Source of the DNA: Elusimicrobiota bacterium
Lineage (GTDB): Bacteria; Elusimicrobiota; Elusimicrobia; UBA1565; UBA9628
Assembly (NCBI GenBank): GCA_016218545.1
Contig: JACRDQ010000023.1
Coordinates: 81,470 to 145,469 of the forward strand
Reading direction: 5' to 3'
DNA: 64,000 nt
Part shown: positions 33,067 through 42,691 of the stretch, in pieces
Layout of the letters: the number at the start of each line of letters is the position of its first letter
Position numbering within the stretch: the stretch's first letter is position 1
Translations under genes and position numbers: made by a program
Notes under the pieces: generated by a model
What the model was told of the DNA's origin: nothing
Seen by the model: the letters and a program-made list of their open reading frames with translations, nothing else
The model's database searches: none

Positions 33067-35238
33067 GTGGGCAAGCGTCGACGACTCGAGGACCCGGCTC
33101 CCTCCTCTCCCCTCGAATGGCGCTTCCATCCCCTTGCGGCCCAAACCGCGACTTTCCTCGCCATCACGGTCGCGGGCGTCCTTTTCTACACCAAGATGCC
33201 CTCCGAACAGCTGCGCCTGTTCTGGTCGCACTGCCTGGACGTCATCCCGCCCGTGACAGGAGCCTCGGGTCCGGCCTTGCTCACCGCGCTCCGGACCGCT
33301 GCCTGGCTCATCCTGCTCCACTTGGCTGCCTGGGGTCTCGGGACAACGGCCCTCAGAGTCCTCGGCATCGAAGCAGAGGAGCGTCTCGAAGGAGTCCTTC
33401 TGGGCTCAGCCATGGGCTGGGGCGTGATCGGCATGGCCATGTTGGGCCTGGGCATGGCAGGACTCTGGAGGACATGGACCCTGGCCCTGATCTTGGGTTC
33501 GGGCCTGGCCGGACTCGCTTACCATCTCTACGACCGCCGCCACCCCGGTTCCGCCGCGACGCCGGCCCTTCCCGCAGGCTCGACCCGCTGGAGCGGTTGG
33601 GAGGGCTTCCTCGTCCTGTTCCTCATGTTCCTGGCCGCGTTCGACTTTTTCGCCGCGTTCATGCCCGAGATATTCTACGACGCCCTCGTCTATCACCTCG
33701 GCCTGCCCGAGCTCTATTGGACCAAGGGCGCCATCGTGCCCGTGCCCGAACTCCTGTACTCGGGACTGCCCCTCATGGTCCAGATGCTCTACGCCGCGGC
33801 CCTGCCCCTGGGCGGGGACGCCCTCTGCAGGGTCCTGCACTGGTCCTTTGGCGTTGAGACCGTACTCCTGACCTTCGCCTTGGGACGCAGGCTCGCGGGC
33901 AGGAACGACGCCGCCGCATCGGCAGGCAGGGGCGCGGGACTGCTGGCTGCTGCGCTCTTCTACGGCATCCCCTTGGTCTCAGCCATGTCGTGGAAGTCCG
34001 CGGTGGAGCTCGGCCAGGCCGTGTTCCAGACCGCGGCCCTCCTGGCCCTGGTCATATGCGTCTCCAGGGCCGACAAGACCAGGCCGTGGGCCCTGGCAGC
34101 CGGGCTCCTGACGGGATTCGCCATGGGCTCCAAGTACCAGGCATGGCCCATGCTCCCGGTCCTGTGCCTGGCGCTGCTGTGGGTCTGGCGGGACCGGCCG
34201 GAGAAGAGACGGGACCTGCTCGTCTTCGCCGGCGCCGCAGTTCTGGCCGTGGCCCCGTGGTGCGTCAAGAACATCCTGCACTACGGCAATCCCCTCTATC
34301 CCATCTTCCACGAGTACTTCGGCGGGTCCCCGGTCGTGCCCAGATGGCGCGAACTCATGGGCGACGCGGAGTCGGTCCGCATCTCGGAGGTGCTGGGCTC
34401 CTGGAAGAGCCTGCTGTTCTGGCTCACGCACCCCTGGCGCATCCCCTTCGAGAACATGGACCACGGCTCCATCCTGTTCATGGTCCTGCCCGTGGTCCTG
34501 CTCGGCCGGTTCCGGGCAGGGGCGGGCGTGTTCTGCTGGCTCTCCTGGCTCGGGCTGTGGCTCTCCTGGAGCTTGACGACCCGGATGGTCCGCTACGCCC
34601 TGCCGAACCTGCCCCTGGCCTGCGCCCTGACCGCGCTCGCGCTCGAGGCCGGATTCGCCGGCAGGGTCCGTACCGCGTTGAGAGCCTTGCTGGTCTATAT
34701 CATCTTGTTCGAGACCATCTACGCCATGACCTGGTTCCACGCCATGGGCGCGACCCAGGTCGTGCTCGGCAGGGGAAACCCATCGGATTACCTCGCCGTG
34801 GTCCACCCCTCCTATCACTGTCCGGTCCAGCCGGCCATCGACTTCATCAACTCGAGCACCCCGCCGGACGCCAAGGTGCTCTTCCTCGGCGAAGGCAGGC
34901 GCTACGGCTGCAAGCGCGAAGCCATCGTGATGAGCTACTACGACGAGTATCCCCTGCAATGGTGGCTCGGCCGCAGTTCCTCAGCCGAGGACATCCGCCG
35001 CTTCCTGGCTGAGGCAAGGGTCACCCACATCCTCGTCAACCGGCTCGAGCTCGCCCGCTGGCAGGGCCCGGACCGCAAGTACCTGCGAGTCACCGAGGAG
35101 CAGAAGAACGCCTGGAGCGGGTTCATGTCGGCTCACGCGACCAGGGTCTTCCAGAGGCGCGTGCCCGAGACCGGCGGCCCGGTCCAAGCGGAGACCGCGG
35201 TCTACGAGCTCGACCTCTCGACCGCCAATCCACGCTGA
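33067..35238 (+). CDS. Multi-spanning GT-C glycosyltransferase-like membrane protein (paralogue)
   Basis: 723 residues from a GTG start. The frame is open from 32944, but that would overlap hpt and the -10 box; the protein from 33067 starts with a basic cytoplasmic segment like its paralogue at 1677. A dozen or more hydrophobic helices follow, with EIFYDALVYHLGLPELYW in the first acidic extracytoplasmic loop and KNILHYGNPLYPIF matching KNLAFFGNPLYPFF of the paralogue. C-terminal soluble part includes DAKVLFLGEGRRYGCKREA. A polyprenyl-linked sugar transferase role is inferred. The 3' end overlaps the convergent retropepsin gene by 37 bases. Confidence 0.7.
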   Translation: MGKRRRLEDPAPSSPLEWRFHPLAAQTATFLAITVAGVLFYTKMPSEQLRLFWSHCLDVIPPVTGASGPALLTALRTAAWLILLHLAAWGLGTTALRVLGIEAEERLEGVLLGSAMGWGVIGMAMLGLGMAGLWRTWTLALILGSGLAGLAYHLYDRRHPGSAATPALPAGSTRWSGWEGFLVLFLMFLAAFDFFAAFMPEIFYDALVYHLGLPELYWTKGAIVPVPELLYSGLPLMVQMLYAAALPLGGDALCRVLHWSFGVETVLLTFALGRRLAGRNDAAASAGRGAGLLAAALFYGIPLVSAMSWKSAVELGQAVFQTAALLALVICVSRADKTRPWALAAGLLTGFAMGSKYQAWPMLPVLCLALLWVWRDRPEKRRDLLVFAGAAVLAVAPWCVKNILHYGNPLYPIFHEYFGGSPVVPRWRELMGDAESVRISEVLGSWKSLLFWLTHPWRIPFENMDHGSILFMVLPVVLLGRFRAGAGVFCWLSWLGLWLSWSLTTRMVRYALPNLPLACALTALALEAGFAGRVRTALRALLVYIILFETIYAMTWFHAMGATQVVLGRGNPSDYLAVVHPSYHCPVQPAIDFINSSTPPDAKVLFLGEGRRYGCKREAIVMSYYDEYPLQWWLGRSSSAEDIRRFLAEARVTHILVNRLELARWQGPDRKYLRVTEEQKNAWSGFMSAHATRVFQRRVPETGGPVQAETAVYELDLSTANPR

Positions 35239-35609
35239 ATCCCGGCCGCCCGGTAGTGGTGGATGGCAGGCAGGAAGAACAGGCCGCGCTTGACGGGATC
35301 GACTCCGAGGCCCAGGGTCTCCAGGGTCACGACCCCGATGACGCAGGCGTCCGTCCCCTCCCCGATGAGCACGGGGTTGATGCTGCGTCTGCCTCCCCAT
35401 TCGATCCAGGCATGCGCCACCCCCCGCTGGACGATACGGCCATCGCCGAGTTCGACTTCCATGACCCTGTCGGCGGCGATACCCAATGCCGCGGCCTTCC
35501 CCATTGGCAGGACGGTCATCGTGGCCCCGGTGTCCACGACCGCGTCCAACTCGGCCCAACGGAGGCCGTCCAAGCTCGTGACCTTGATGTGCCCGATGGT
35601 CTCTCCCAC
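35202..35609 (-). CDS. Retropepsin-like aspartic protease
   Basis: 135-residue single-domain aspartyl protease of the clan AA type. The GTG at 35609 is chosen for GGGGAGG 5 bases upstream and a TATACT at 35622-35627. The active-site loop is LDAVVDTGATMTVLP (Asp26-Thr-Gly), with hydrophobic LGVDPVKRGLFFL near the end. One Asp per chain means it should act as a dimer. It is cytosolic by sequence; substrate unknown. Similar small bacterial proteins are often annotated as aspartyl protease family. Confidence 0.82.
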   Translation of the reverse strand: MGETIGHIKVTSLDGLRWAELDAVVDTGATMTVLPMGKAAALGIAADRVMEVELGDGRIVQRGVAHAWIEWGGRRSINPVLIGEGTDACVIGVVTLETLGLGVDPVKRGLFFLPAIHHYRAAGIQRGLAVERSSS

Positions 35610-35737
35610 GCTCACCTCCCCAGTATAACAGGTTTTCCCGGCACCCTCCATACTATATACGAGCAAGGGGTCTGTTTTGTTCCCTTGCCACGCTGAAATT
35701 TGTTTACTCTCCGGGCGACTTCTCAAGGAGAAACCCC

Positions 35738-38700
35738 ATGCCCCACCCCGACTTCACCGACGGCTACCTCCGCCAGCCCACCATCCACAAGGACACGGTC
35801 GCGTTCGTGTGCGAGGACTCCCTATGGACCGCGTCCATCAAGGACGGCTCGGCCAGGCGGCTGACGCACTGGCCCGGGGAGGTCATGTTCCCATCCTTCT
35901 CCCCGGACGGCAGGTGGATCGCCTTCACCTCCACCAAGGAGGAAACGGCCAACATCTACGTCATCCCGGCCGAGGGCGGGGAGGCCCGGCGGCTGACTTG
36001 GCACAACGCGGCCACGCTCACGGCGGGCTGGACCCCGGACAGCCGCAAGGTGTTGTTCCGCAGCTCCATGGCCAGCCCCACGCTGCGCGAGACCAGGCTC
36101 TTCACCGCCGCGCTCTCCAACGGCGCGATCGCGGAGCTCCCCATCGGCCCGGCGGTCACGGCCGCGCTCCACCAGGACAACAGGCGCGTGGTCATCGGCA
36201 GGAACTACCTCGACCCCGCCCGGTGGAAGCGCTACCGCGGAGGCCTGTGCGGCGTGCTCTGGGCCGGCGACCTGCGCTCCGGGAGCTTCCGCAAGTTCGT
36301 GGAGCTTCCCGGCAACGTGGTCTGTCCCATGTGGGTCGGGGCCAGGGTCTTCTTCCTGTCCGACCACGAGGACCACGGCAACATCTACTCCGTCAAAGCC
36401 GACGGCTCCAACCTCAAGCGCCACACGCACCACATGGACTTCTACGCGCGGTTCCCCTCCACGGACGGCAGGCGGGTCGTGTACCAGAAGGGCGCCGAAC
36501 TCTGGCTCCTGGATCCGGCTTCCGGCGAAAGGAGGCTGCGCGTGCGCACCGGTAGCGCCAAGACCGGGCTGGCCCGCAAGTTCGTGCCCGCGGACCGCTA
36601 CCTCACCGAGGCCGTGCTCCATCCCAAGGGCGCGAGCGCCCTCATCACCACGCGGGGCAAGCCCTTCGCCCTGTCCCACTGGGAGGGCGCGGTGCGCCAG
36701 CTCGGCGTCCGGCAGGGCGCGCGCTACCGCCTGGCGTGCTGGCTCCACGACGGCAAGCGCGCCCTCGTCCTCGGCGACGAGAGCGGCGAGGAGAGGCTCG
36801 AGATCCTGGATGCCTCGTCCGGGCTGCGGCTGAGCAGGCTTTCGGACCTCGGGACGGGCTACCTCTGGGAGCTCGCGGCCTCGCCGAAAGAGGACAAAGC
36901 CGCGGCCGCGGACGAGCGCAACCGCCTGCACCTCATCGACCTCAAGAAGGGCGCCTCCGAGATCATCGACTCCAGCGAGGTCTGGGAGATCTCGGACCTC
37001 GCCTGGTCGGGCGACGGCCGCTACCTCGCCTACGTCAAGCCCGAGCGCACCCACGGCGAGTTCTTCTACGGCAGCTCCATCCGCGTCTACGACACCAAGG
37101 AGGGCAAGTCCCACAGCGTCACGGACTGCGAGTTCCACAACCGAGGCCCTGTGTTCGACCCTGAGGCGAAATACCTGGCCTTCCTCTCCTACAGGCACTT
37201 CAACCCCGTGCTCGACTCAGCCGAGCTCAACTCGACCTTCCACCACATGGTCAAGCCCTACCTGACGACCCTCAAGGCCTCGGACTACTCGCCCCTGTTC
37301 CCCATGCCCAAGCCAGAGGAGAAGAAGAAGGAGGGAAAGAAAGACAAGGACAAGCCCAAGGAGACGGCCTTCCTCATCGACTTCGACGGCATCAGCCGCC
37401 GCGTCGAGGAGGTCCCGGTCCGGGAAGGCGACTACGCCAAGCTCGCCGCGGTCAAGGGCAAGCTCCTCCTGCTCTGCGCGCCCAAGACCGGCATGCTCGG
37501 ACAGACCCACTGGGGGAGCGACGACAAGCCCTCGTCCTCCATCGAAGCCTGGGACTTCAATCTCCGCAAGCACGAGGTCCTATGGTCCGGCGTCTCGGAC
37601 TTCAGCGTGTGCGCGAGCGGCGAGAAGATGCTCGTCCGGGTCGAAAAAAAGCTGCGCGTCATCAAGGCGGGTGAAAAGCCTTCATCCGAAGGCTCGGGAG
37701 GCGATAGCCCGGGCCCGGAGAGCGGGTGGCTGGACCTGCGCCGCGTGCGGCTTGAGATCGAGCCCAGGAAGGAATGGTCTCAGATCTTCCTGCAGGCCTG
37801 GCGCGACCAGCGCGACTTCTTCTGGACCGTGGACCTCGCCGGCGTGGACTGGAAGGCCGCACGCAACCGCTACCGCCCCCTCCTCGACCGCGTCGCCACG
37901 CGCTCGGAGCTCTCGGACCTCATCTGGGACATGCAGGGCGAGCTCAACACCTCCCACACCTACGAGTTCGGGGGCGACTACGCGCCCCCGCCGGCCTACC
38001 GCATCGGCCTGCTCGGCGCGGACCTCGAATCCGACCCCTCTTCGGGCCGCTACCGCTTCAAGCGCATCTACGCCGGAGACGGCTGGATCAAGGGCCACGG
38101 CTCGCCCCTCCTGGCCTCGGGCGTGAACGTGAAGGAAGGGGACTACCTCTTCAAGGTGGACGGCATCGAGGTCAAGAGCCCGCTCCACCCCAACGCGCTC
38201 CTGTCCAACAGGGTGGACGTCCAGGTGACCATGGCAGTGGGGTCATCCCCGAACCCGGCCAAGGCCCGCGAGGTCACGGTGCGCACCATCTCGGACGAAT
38301 CCAAAGCCCGCTACCGCGACTGGGTCAGGTCCAACCGCGAGCTCGTGTCCAAGCGCTCCGGCAACAGGCTCGGCTACCTCCACATCCCGGACATGGGCTG
38401 CCAGGGCTTGATCGAGTTCCACCGCGGGCTCTACACCGAGTCTCTCAAGGACGGGCTCATCGTGGACGTCCGCTTCAACGGCGGAGGGTTCGTCTCAGGC
38501 ATGATCATCAGCAAGCTCGCGCGCCGGCCCGTGGGCTACGGCCGCAGGCGCTCGGGCCTGCCCGTCACCTACCCCGAGCACGCGGTGCGCGGTCCCATCG
38601 TGGCCATCTGCGATGAGCGCTCAGGTTCGGACGGCGACATCTTCTCCCAGGCGTTCAAGGCCCTGAAGCTCGGGACCCTCGTGGGCAAGCGCACCTGGGG

Positions 38701-39010
38701 CGGCGTGGTGGGCATCGACGGCAGGAGGCGCTTCGTGGACCAGGGCCTGGCGACCCAGCCCGAGTACGCCTTCTGGTTCCACGGCCCGGGCTGGGGCGTG
38801 GAGAACCGCGGCGTGGAGCCGGACGTCGAGGTCGAGTGGGACCCCGCCTCCTTCGTGGCCGGAAAAGACCCCCAGTTGGAGAAAGCCGTGGCCATCGCCA
38901 TGGAGCGCGTCCAGGCCGGCGAAGGGGCGGCCCCCGACCTGGGCCCGGCTCCCAGCAAGGCACCGCGTCCCCTTTCCAAGAGCAGGCCATCGGCAGGCGT
39001 CAGACGTTAA
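35738..39010 (+). CDS. Tricorn-type S41 serine protease
   Basis: 1090-residue protease that trims peptides released by larger proteases. The N-terminal half has WD/PD40-like propeller repeats (FPSFSPDGRWIAFTSTKEET, NIYVIPAEGGEARRLTW). It is followed by a second propeller, a PDZ-like region (GDYLFKVDGIEVKSPLHP) and the catalytic C-terminus. Ser964 lies in CDERSGSDGDIFSQAF, followed by KRTWGGVVGI; TSHTYEFGGDY may carry the catalytic His. No signal peptide, so cytosolic. AAGGAG precedes the ATG by 6 bases. A KKKEGKKDKDKPK insertion near residue 530 and a Pro/Ser-rich tail are unusual additions. Confidence 0.88.
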   Translation: MPHPDFTDGYLRQPTIHKDTVAFVCEDSLWTASIKDGSARRLTHWPGEVMFPSFSPDGRWIAFTSTKEETANIYVIPAEGGEARRLTWHNAATLTAGWTPDSRKVLFRSSMASPTLRETRLFTAALSNGAIAELPIGPAVTAALHQDNRRVVIGRNYLDPARWKRYRGGLCGVLWAGDLRSGSFRKFVELPGNVVCPMWVGARVFFLSDHEDHGNIYSVKADGSNLKRHTHHMDFYARFPSTDGRRVVYQKGAELWLLDPASGERRLRVRTGSAKTGLARKFVPADRYLTEAVLHPKGASALITTRGKPFALSHWEGAVRQLGVRQGARYRLACWLHDGKRALVLGDESGEERLEILDASSGLRLSRLSDLGTGYLWELAASPKEDKAAAADERNRLHLIDLKKGASEIIDSSEVWEISDLAWSGDGRYLAYVKPERTHGEFFYGSSIRVYDTKEGKSHSVTDCEFHNRGPVFDPEAKYLAFLSYRHFNPVLDSAELNSTFHHMVKPYLTTLKASDYSPLFPMPKPEEKKKEGKKDKDKPKETAFLIDFDGISRRVEEVPVREGDYAKLAAVKGKLLLLCAPKTGMLGQTHWGSDDKPSSSIEAWDFNLRKHEVLWSGVSDFSVCASGEKMLVRVEKKLRVIKAGEKPSSEGSGGDSPGPESGWLDLRRVRLEIEPRKEWSQIFLQAWRDQRDFFWTVDLAGVDWKAARNRYRPLLDRVATRSELSDLIWDMQGELNTSHTYEFGGDYAPPPAYRIGLLGADLESDPSSGRYRFKRIYAGDGWIKGHGSPLLASGVNVKEGDYLFKVDGIEVKSPLHPNALLSNRVDVQVTMAVGSSPNPAKAREVTVRTISDESKARYRDWVRSNRELVSKRSGNRLGYLHIPDMGCQGLIEFHRGLYTESLKDGLIVDVRFNGGGFVSGMIISKLARRPVGYGRRRSGLPVTYPEHAVRGPIVAICDERSGSDGDIFSQAFKALKLGTLVGKRTWGGVVGIDGRRRFVDQGLATQPEYAFWFHGPGWGVENRGVEPDVEVEWDPASFVAGKDPQLEKAVAIAMERVQAGEGAAPDLGPAPSKAPRPLSKSRPSAGVRR

Positions 39011-39902
39011 GGCTCGGGGAGAGGACCGTCACGTAGAGCAGGAACAGGACAGCGGCCGCGGCCGCCAGATTCCAATACGCCCCGAGCGTCAAGGCGGCGC
39101 TCAGTAGGGCGACAGCGGAAAGGCCGACCATGTTCATGACGCGGACGATGGCGGCTTGGCGCCTCGCATCTTTCTCCTGCTGGGCGACATCAGCCAACGG
39201 GATCAAGGTGAACAGCGCGGTCAGGAGCAGCACGGCCGCGGCCCCGGCCAGCACGATGGGGCTCACGGGGAGGGCGCCATAGGCGGCGGCCGCATGCCCG
39301 ACCAAGGACGCCCCTGCCACGGCTCCGGTCATCAGGACGGCCGCGCGGCCTGACCCGCGGCCCTGACGGGGTGCCCGGTCAGGCCGCTGCAGGCCGGGCG
39401 AAGAGGCTCCAGGAGCGATGTCGGCCTCCGGCCGCGCCGCGAGGGCCGCGTCGACGGGCGCCGCTTCCGGAGACCGCGTGCCCAGCACCCGGTCCATCAG
39501 CCGGGTCCCGGCTTCCCGCGCTCCATCGGTTTCCATCCGGTCGAGCGCCTGCGCGGACAGGGAGAATGACTCCGGTTCGGCCAAGAGGTCCTTGAGGGTC
39601 GCGGGACCCGAGAGGTCCGGGTCGGTCGGGAGGGACGGCGCAGGCGCGGCCGTCAGGGTGGGCGCAGGGGACAAGGTCGGCACGCTCCCTACCCGCGGAA
39701 GAACGGGAAGCGCGGAAAAAGAAGCCGGCCCGTTTTCGCCAGGCAGGCCGTTGCGCAATAGGAACGGGACGGCCTGGACGACGATGGGGGCGCTTCGCGG
39801 AGCGACCCTGATCAGGACCGCGGCGGCCGTTGCCTGCGGCGGCATCTCCAGGGCGGCCCAGGCAAGGATGAGTGCGGCGCAGACGGGTCTGGTTGGTCTC
39901 AT
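39000..39902 (-). CDS. Exported/membrane hypothetical protein
   Basis: 300 residues. A signal-like N-terminus (VCAALILAWAALEMPPQATA) precedes a long Pro/Ala-rich linker; the C-terminal third has three or four hydrophobic helices (VLAGAAAVLLLTALFTLIPL, LSAVALLSAALTLGAYW, LAAAAAVLFLLYVTVL). No family recognised. TATCAT (39909-39914) lies 6 bases before the ATG. It overlaps the convergent tricorn gene end by 11 bases. Confidence 0.65.
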   Translation of the reverse strand: MRPTRPVCAALILAWAALEMPPQATAAAVLIRVAPRSAPIVVQAVPFLLRNGLPGENGPASFSALPVLPRVGSVPTLSPAPTLTAAPAPSLPTDPDLSGPATLKDLLAEPESFSLSAQALDRMETDGAREAGTRLMDRVLGTRSPEAAPVDAALAARPEADIAPGASSPGLQRPDRAPRQGRGSGRAAVLMTGAVAGASLVGHAAAAYGALPVSPIVLAGAAAVLLLTALFTLIPLADVAQQEKDARRQAAIVRVMNMVGLSAVALLSAALTLGAYWNLAAAAAVLFLLYVTVLSPSLNV

Positions 39903-40064
39903 GGCATCATGATACCAGAAGCGGCGAGGCCGGACGAGAGACCTCGGGGCAGCAGGACCGCGTCAATGGGCCCGATTCGGCGCGAACAGCGCCTCCGCGA
40001 AAGCAGTAACACGTCCTGTTATCAATGGTAGCGTTACCTCCATGGCGATTTGATAGCATAAGGC

Positions 40065-41081
40065 ATGAGGCTGCTCATCCTCGCGGTCGCGGCCGCCGCG
40101 GCTGCCGCGCGCGCCGCCGCTTCCCCATGCGCTCTCCTGCCGGGCGAAACCATCCAACGGACGATCAGAGGGCGCTCCTTCGAGGTGCGGCGGCTGGATG
40201 ACGACTCGGCGGGCCGGCAGCGCTACCGCCTGCGCATCCCCGTGCGCTTCGTCCGCCATCGGGAACTGCCCGCGCCGCGAGACTTCAAGGAAAAGATGGC
40301 CTCTCTCGCGGCGCGCTGTTATGCAGAGGCGGCGCCGGCGATGCTGGGCCCGGAAGGAGAACGCATCGAGCTCGAGCTCGTCCAGGCGGGACGAGGCGCC
40401 GCGGAGATCGAGGTGTTCGGCGGCTACGCATGGGTCCCGTTCACGCAGTGGAGCGTGGACTACAACTGCCCGACTCTGGTCCACGAGACCATGCATCTGT
40501 TGGGTCTGCCCGACGTCTATCCCCTGACCGAGAGGCCCTACGAGGTCGACGACGACGGCCGTTGGGTGCGCTGGATAAAGGAGGATGAGGCGGATGCCTT
40601 GCCGCCTGGGAGGCGTAAGCGCCTGCCGAGGTACTGCCGTCCCCCCGGCCCGGAGGACTCCCTCTTGCACGACCAGTACGAAGCCTACAGGGCGGCTGGA
40701 TTGTCCCTCGGGAAGGCGGATTTCCTCTGGGTGCACCGGCACGAGTGTCCGCGCCGGAGCAAGGACGATGCCGAGCCGGGGAAGTATCTGCACTGCGTCG
40801 AGATGAAGGCCGCGATGCCGCCCGGCCGCCGCGAGGACGGGCCTGGCGAGTCCGCGTTGGCCGCTTTCAACGCCTTGGGACTCGGGCGCGAGGCAGCCCG
40901 CGCGAAGCCTTCCCTGTTCTATCCGAACGAGGCGCGCGCCTTGCTCCGCGGCCCGGCTTGCGACGAGAAGGTCCGGAAGTTCGAGGCCTGCGCCGCCAAC
41001 AGCGACCGCAAGGAGGAGGAAGGGTGCCTCCCGGTCCCGGAGGATTGCGCTCAGGGCCGAGCTGGCTGGCTGACCGAGTAG
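40065..41081 (+). CDS. Secreted metzincin-like metalloprotease
   Basis: 338 residues with an Ala-rich signal peptide. The zinc motif LVHETMHLLGLPDVYPL (His140, Glu141, His144, Gly147, Asp150) matches HExxHxxGxxD; it differs from the classic metzincin third ligand His by having Asp, as in snapalysin-like and related peptidases. Ten Cys residues, mostly in the C-terminal half, point to disulfides in the periplasm or outside. No convincing family beyond the motif. It stands alone between divergent neighbours. Confidence 0.65.
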   Translation: MRLLILAVAAAAAAARAAASPCALLPGETIQRTIRGRSFEVRRLDDDSAGRQRYRLRIPVRFVRHRELPAPRDFKEKMASLAARCYAEAAPAMLGPEGERIELELVQAGRGAAEIEVFGGYAWVPFTQWSVDYNCPTLVHETMHLLGLPDVYPLTERPYEVDDDGRWVRWIKEDEADALPPGRRKRLPRYCRPPGPEDSLLHDQYEAYRAAGLSLGKADFLWVHRHECPRRSKDDAEPGKYLHCVEMKAAMPPGRREDGPGESALAAFNALGLGREAARAKPSLFYPNEARALLRGPACDEKVRKFEACAANSDRKEEEGCLPVPEDCAQGRAGWLTE

Positions 41082-41341
41082 CCGGCCGGTGCTTCTCCAG
41101 GTCTTAGGTCCGGAGCGGGTCCAGCGGCCCTCTGGCGATGCCCGTCCTGTCCGGTTATCATGGACAAGCGCTCGTGGGGCGGGGAAACAACGCGCTTCTT
41201 CGCTACAATGCAAGAAAGGGCATGATCAAAGGCACGCGGGATTCCCTGGGAAACCAGAATCGGAGAGAGAACGCCCAGCCTCCCGCAGGCGCTTTTCGCC
41301 CTCATCTTCGACCTGGTCCTCATCCACCTCTACCTGCATGC
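41082..41341. other. Intergenic stretch, no supported gene
   Basis: Some 260 bases before the promoter at 41342. Short frames on both strands (for example 41138-41383 plus) lack ribosome sites and any recognisable character. Base composition becomes visibly less G+C-rich from here through 42.66 kb. Confidence 0.5.
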
Positions 41342-41370
41342 TTGAAGCACATGAGAAAACAGGATAAACT
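41342..41370 (+). promoter_or_regulatory. Promoter for the 41380-42656 gene pair
   Basis: TTGAAG (41342-41347), 17-base spacer, TAAACT (41365-41370). Initiation near 41377 would fall within three bases of the TTG start at 41380. Confidence 0.55.
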
Positions 41371-41379
41371 ATCGTTGTC

Positions 41380-42018
41380 TTGAAGTTCCCGATCCCTCGA
41401 TTATCGCCGATTCTATCTCTGGTCATTCTTTCTTCCACTGGGTGTGCCGCCAGGCGGGGTGTACCTGCCGTCTTCGATTTTCAGCAGCCAGGGTTTTGGA
41501 CCAAACGGGAATATCCAAAACCCTTCTATGCAGGATATCACCTTGAGTTGCGGGTGCAGAACCCCGTTGCGGCGAAAAAGGAACTGGAAAGCTTGCTTAA
41601 ACTCGCTGGAGGAAAGCATCTCCCTGATTGGCCCCATCATTATTTCACGCTGCATGTGCAGTTGTCCTCTGCGAAGTCCTACCACAAACGGAACCTTCCT
41701 GGCCAACCCGAAACTTATCATAGTGCTTGGACGGTCCCCCGCAAACGAGCGAAGCGCGTCGCGGAACACCTTTTTCGCCTTGGACAGGTGGCCTCATACG
41801 AGACCATCGAGGAGGATTTCCCAGAGGCTCAGGAATGGCGATTCAAGGCTGAGAGCCTGGCGGCCGAATTGCCCGTGCTCAAAGCGCAAGGCGAAAGCAC
41901 TTCGTTCATCTCCGGATTTGCCGAGGAAGAGTTGAGCCTCCTCCAAAAGAATTTAGAGAGGTATCGTGCCATAGAGCGGACTGCCCTCATCACCGTAGCC
42001 CTCGGAACACATCCGTGA
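41380..42018 (+). CDS. Lipoprotein of unknown function
   Basis: 212 residues, TTG start, lipobox LSSTGC at the end of a hydrophobic signal. The mature part begins with YHLELRVQNPVAAKKELESL, a strand-turn-helix pattern seen in periplasmic proteins that form ferredoxin-like domains, and ends with a helical segment. The next gene has a similar plan (ALHLWIRVPDMQSAVRRVLE), so the two may be paralogues acting together. Lower G+C than the surroundings suggests transfer. Confidence 0.65.
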   Translation: MKFPIPRLSPILSLVILSSTGCAARRGVPAVFDFQQPGFWTKREYPKPFYAGYHLELRVQNPVAAKKELESLLKLAGGKHLPDWPHHYFTLHVQLSSAKSYHKRNLPGQPETYHSAWTVPRKRAKRVAEHLFRLGQVASYETIEEDFPEAQEWRFKAESLAAELPVLKAQGESTSFISGFAEEELSLLQKNLERYRAIERTALITVALGTHP

Positions 42019-42656
42019 ATACTTCTTCGCTTATCGCCGCATTTTGGCTGCTGGGGTTCCTGTCCTCCCATACCCTAGCCGCTCAACCAGGTTCGGACGA
42101 CGCCGCAGTATTGGATAGAATTGCGAAGCATTCTTGGCGCCGGGAGATGCTTTCCCCCGTGGTATGCGGAAAGGATGCCGAAGCACTCCACCTGTGGATC
42201 AGGGTTCCCGACATGCAAAGCGCCGTTAGGCGGGTGCTGGAGCTGTTTTCCGTCGAGAACGCCCAGAGCCTCGCCTCAGGCTGCCACAGCGTGGATGTCT
42301 GGCCGGCGGAGATTCCTGAAATCATCCGGGAACAGTTCACATTCAAGGGCTGGTTCAACGACAAGCTGCTCTTGACTACCCGATTAGAGGTCGCCAACCT
42401 GGGGGAGACAGCGTTCTCGACATCAACGCCGGTCCTCAACCAATTCGCCAAGGCATGGCAGGAAAAGGTTAGGGAGAGACTGCAACGTCTTACTTCAGAG
42501 CGAGAGTCGAACGCCTCCGTTCTCGAGAAGACTCCCCGCATCCGTGCGCTCGTGGATGATGATCTCCGCTGGTTAAGAAATTGGTTCACGAGGGTGGATG
42601 AAACGAACAACAAGCGTCTTCTGATAGTCACTCTTTTCAAGCTGAAAGAAAATTAA
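42015..42656 (+). CDS. Exported hypothetical protein, partner of the preceding lipoprotein
   Basis: 213 residues, GTG start overlapping the upstream stop (GTGA). Signal peptide LIAAFWLLGFLSSHTLAA; mature part with ALHLWIRVPDMQSAVRRVLE and a helical, charged C-terminal half (FAKAWQEKVRERLQRLTSER). Similar length and layout to the upstream lipoprotein. No family recognised; periplasmic location inferred. Confidence 0.65.
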   Translation: MNTSSLIAAFWLLGFLSSHTLAAQPGSDDAAVLDRIAKHSWRREMLSPVVCGKDAEALHLWIRVPDMQSAVRRVLELFSVENAQSLASGCHSVDVWPAEIPEIIREQFTFKGWFNDKLLLTTRLEVANLGETAFSTSTPVLNQFAKAWQEKVRERLQRLTSERESNASVLEKTPRIRALVDDDLRWLRNWFTRVDETNNKRLLIVTLFKLKEN

Positions 42657-42691
42657 GGAACGGACCACGGTCCGGCGGTGTCTACAAACGC

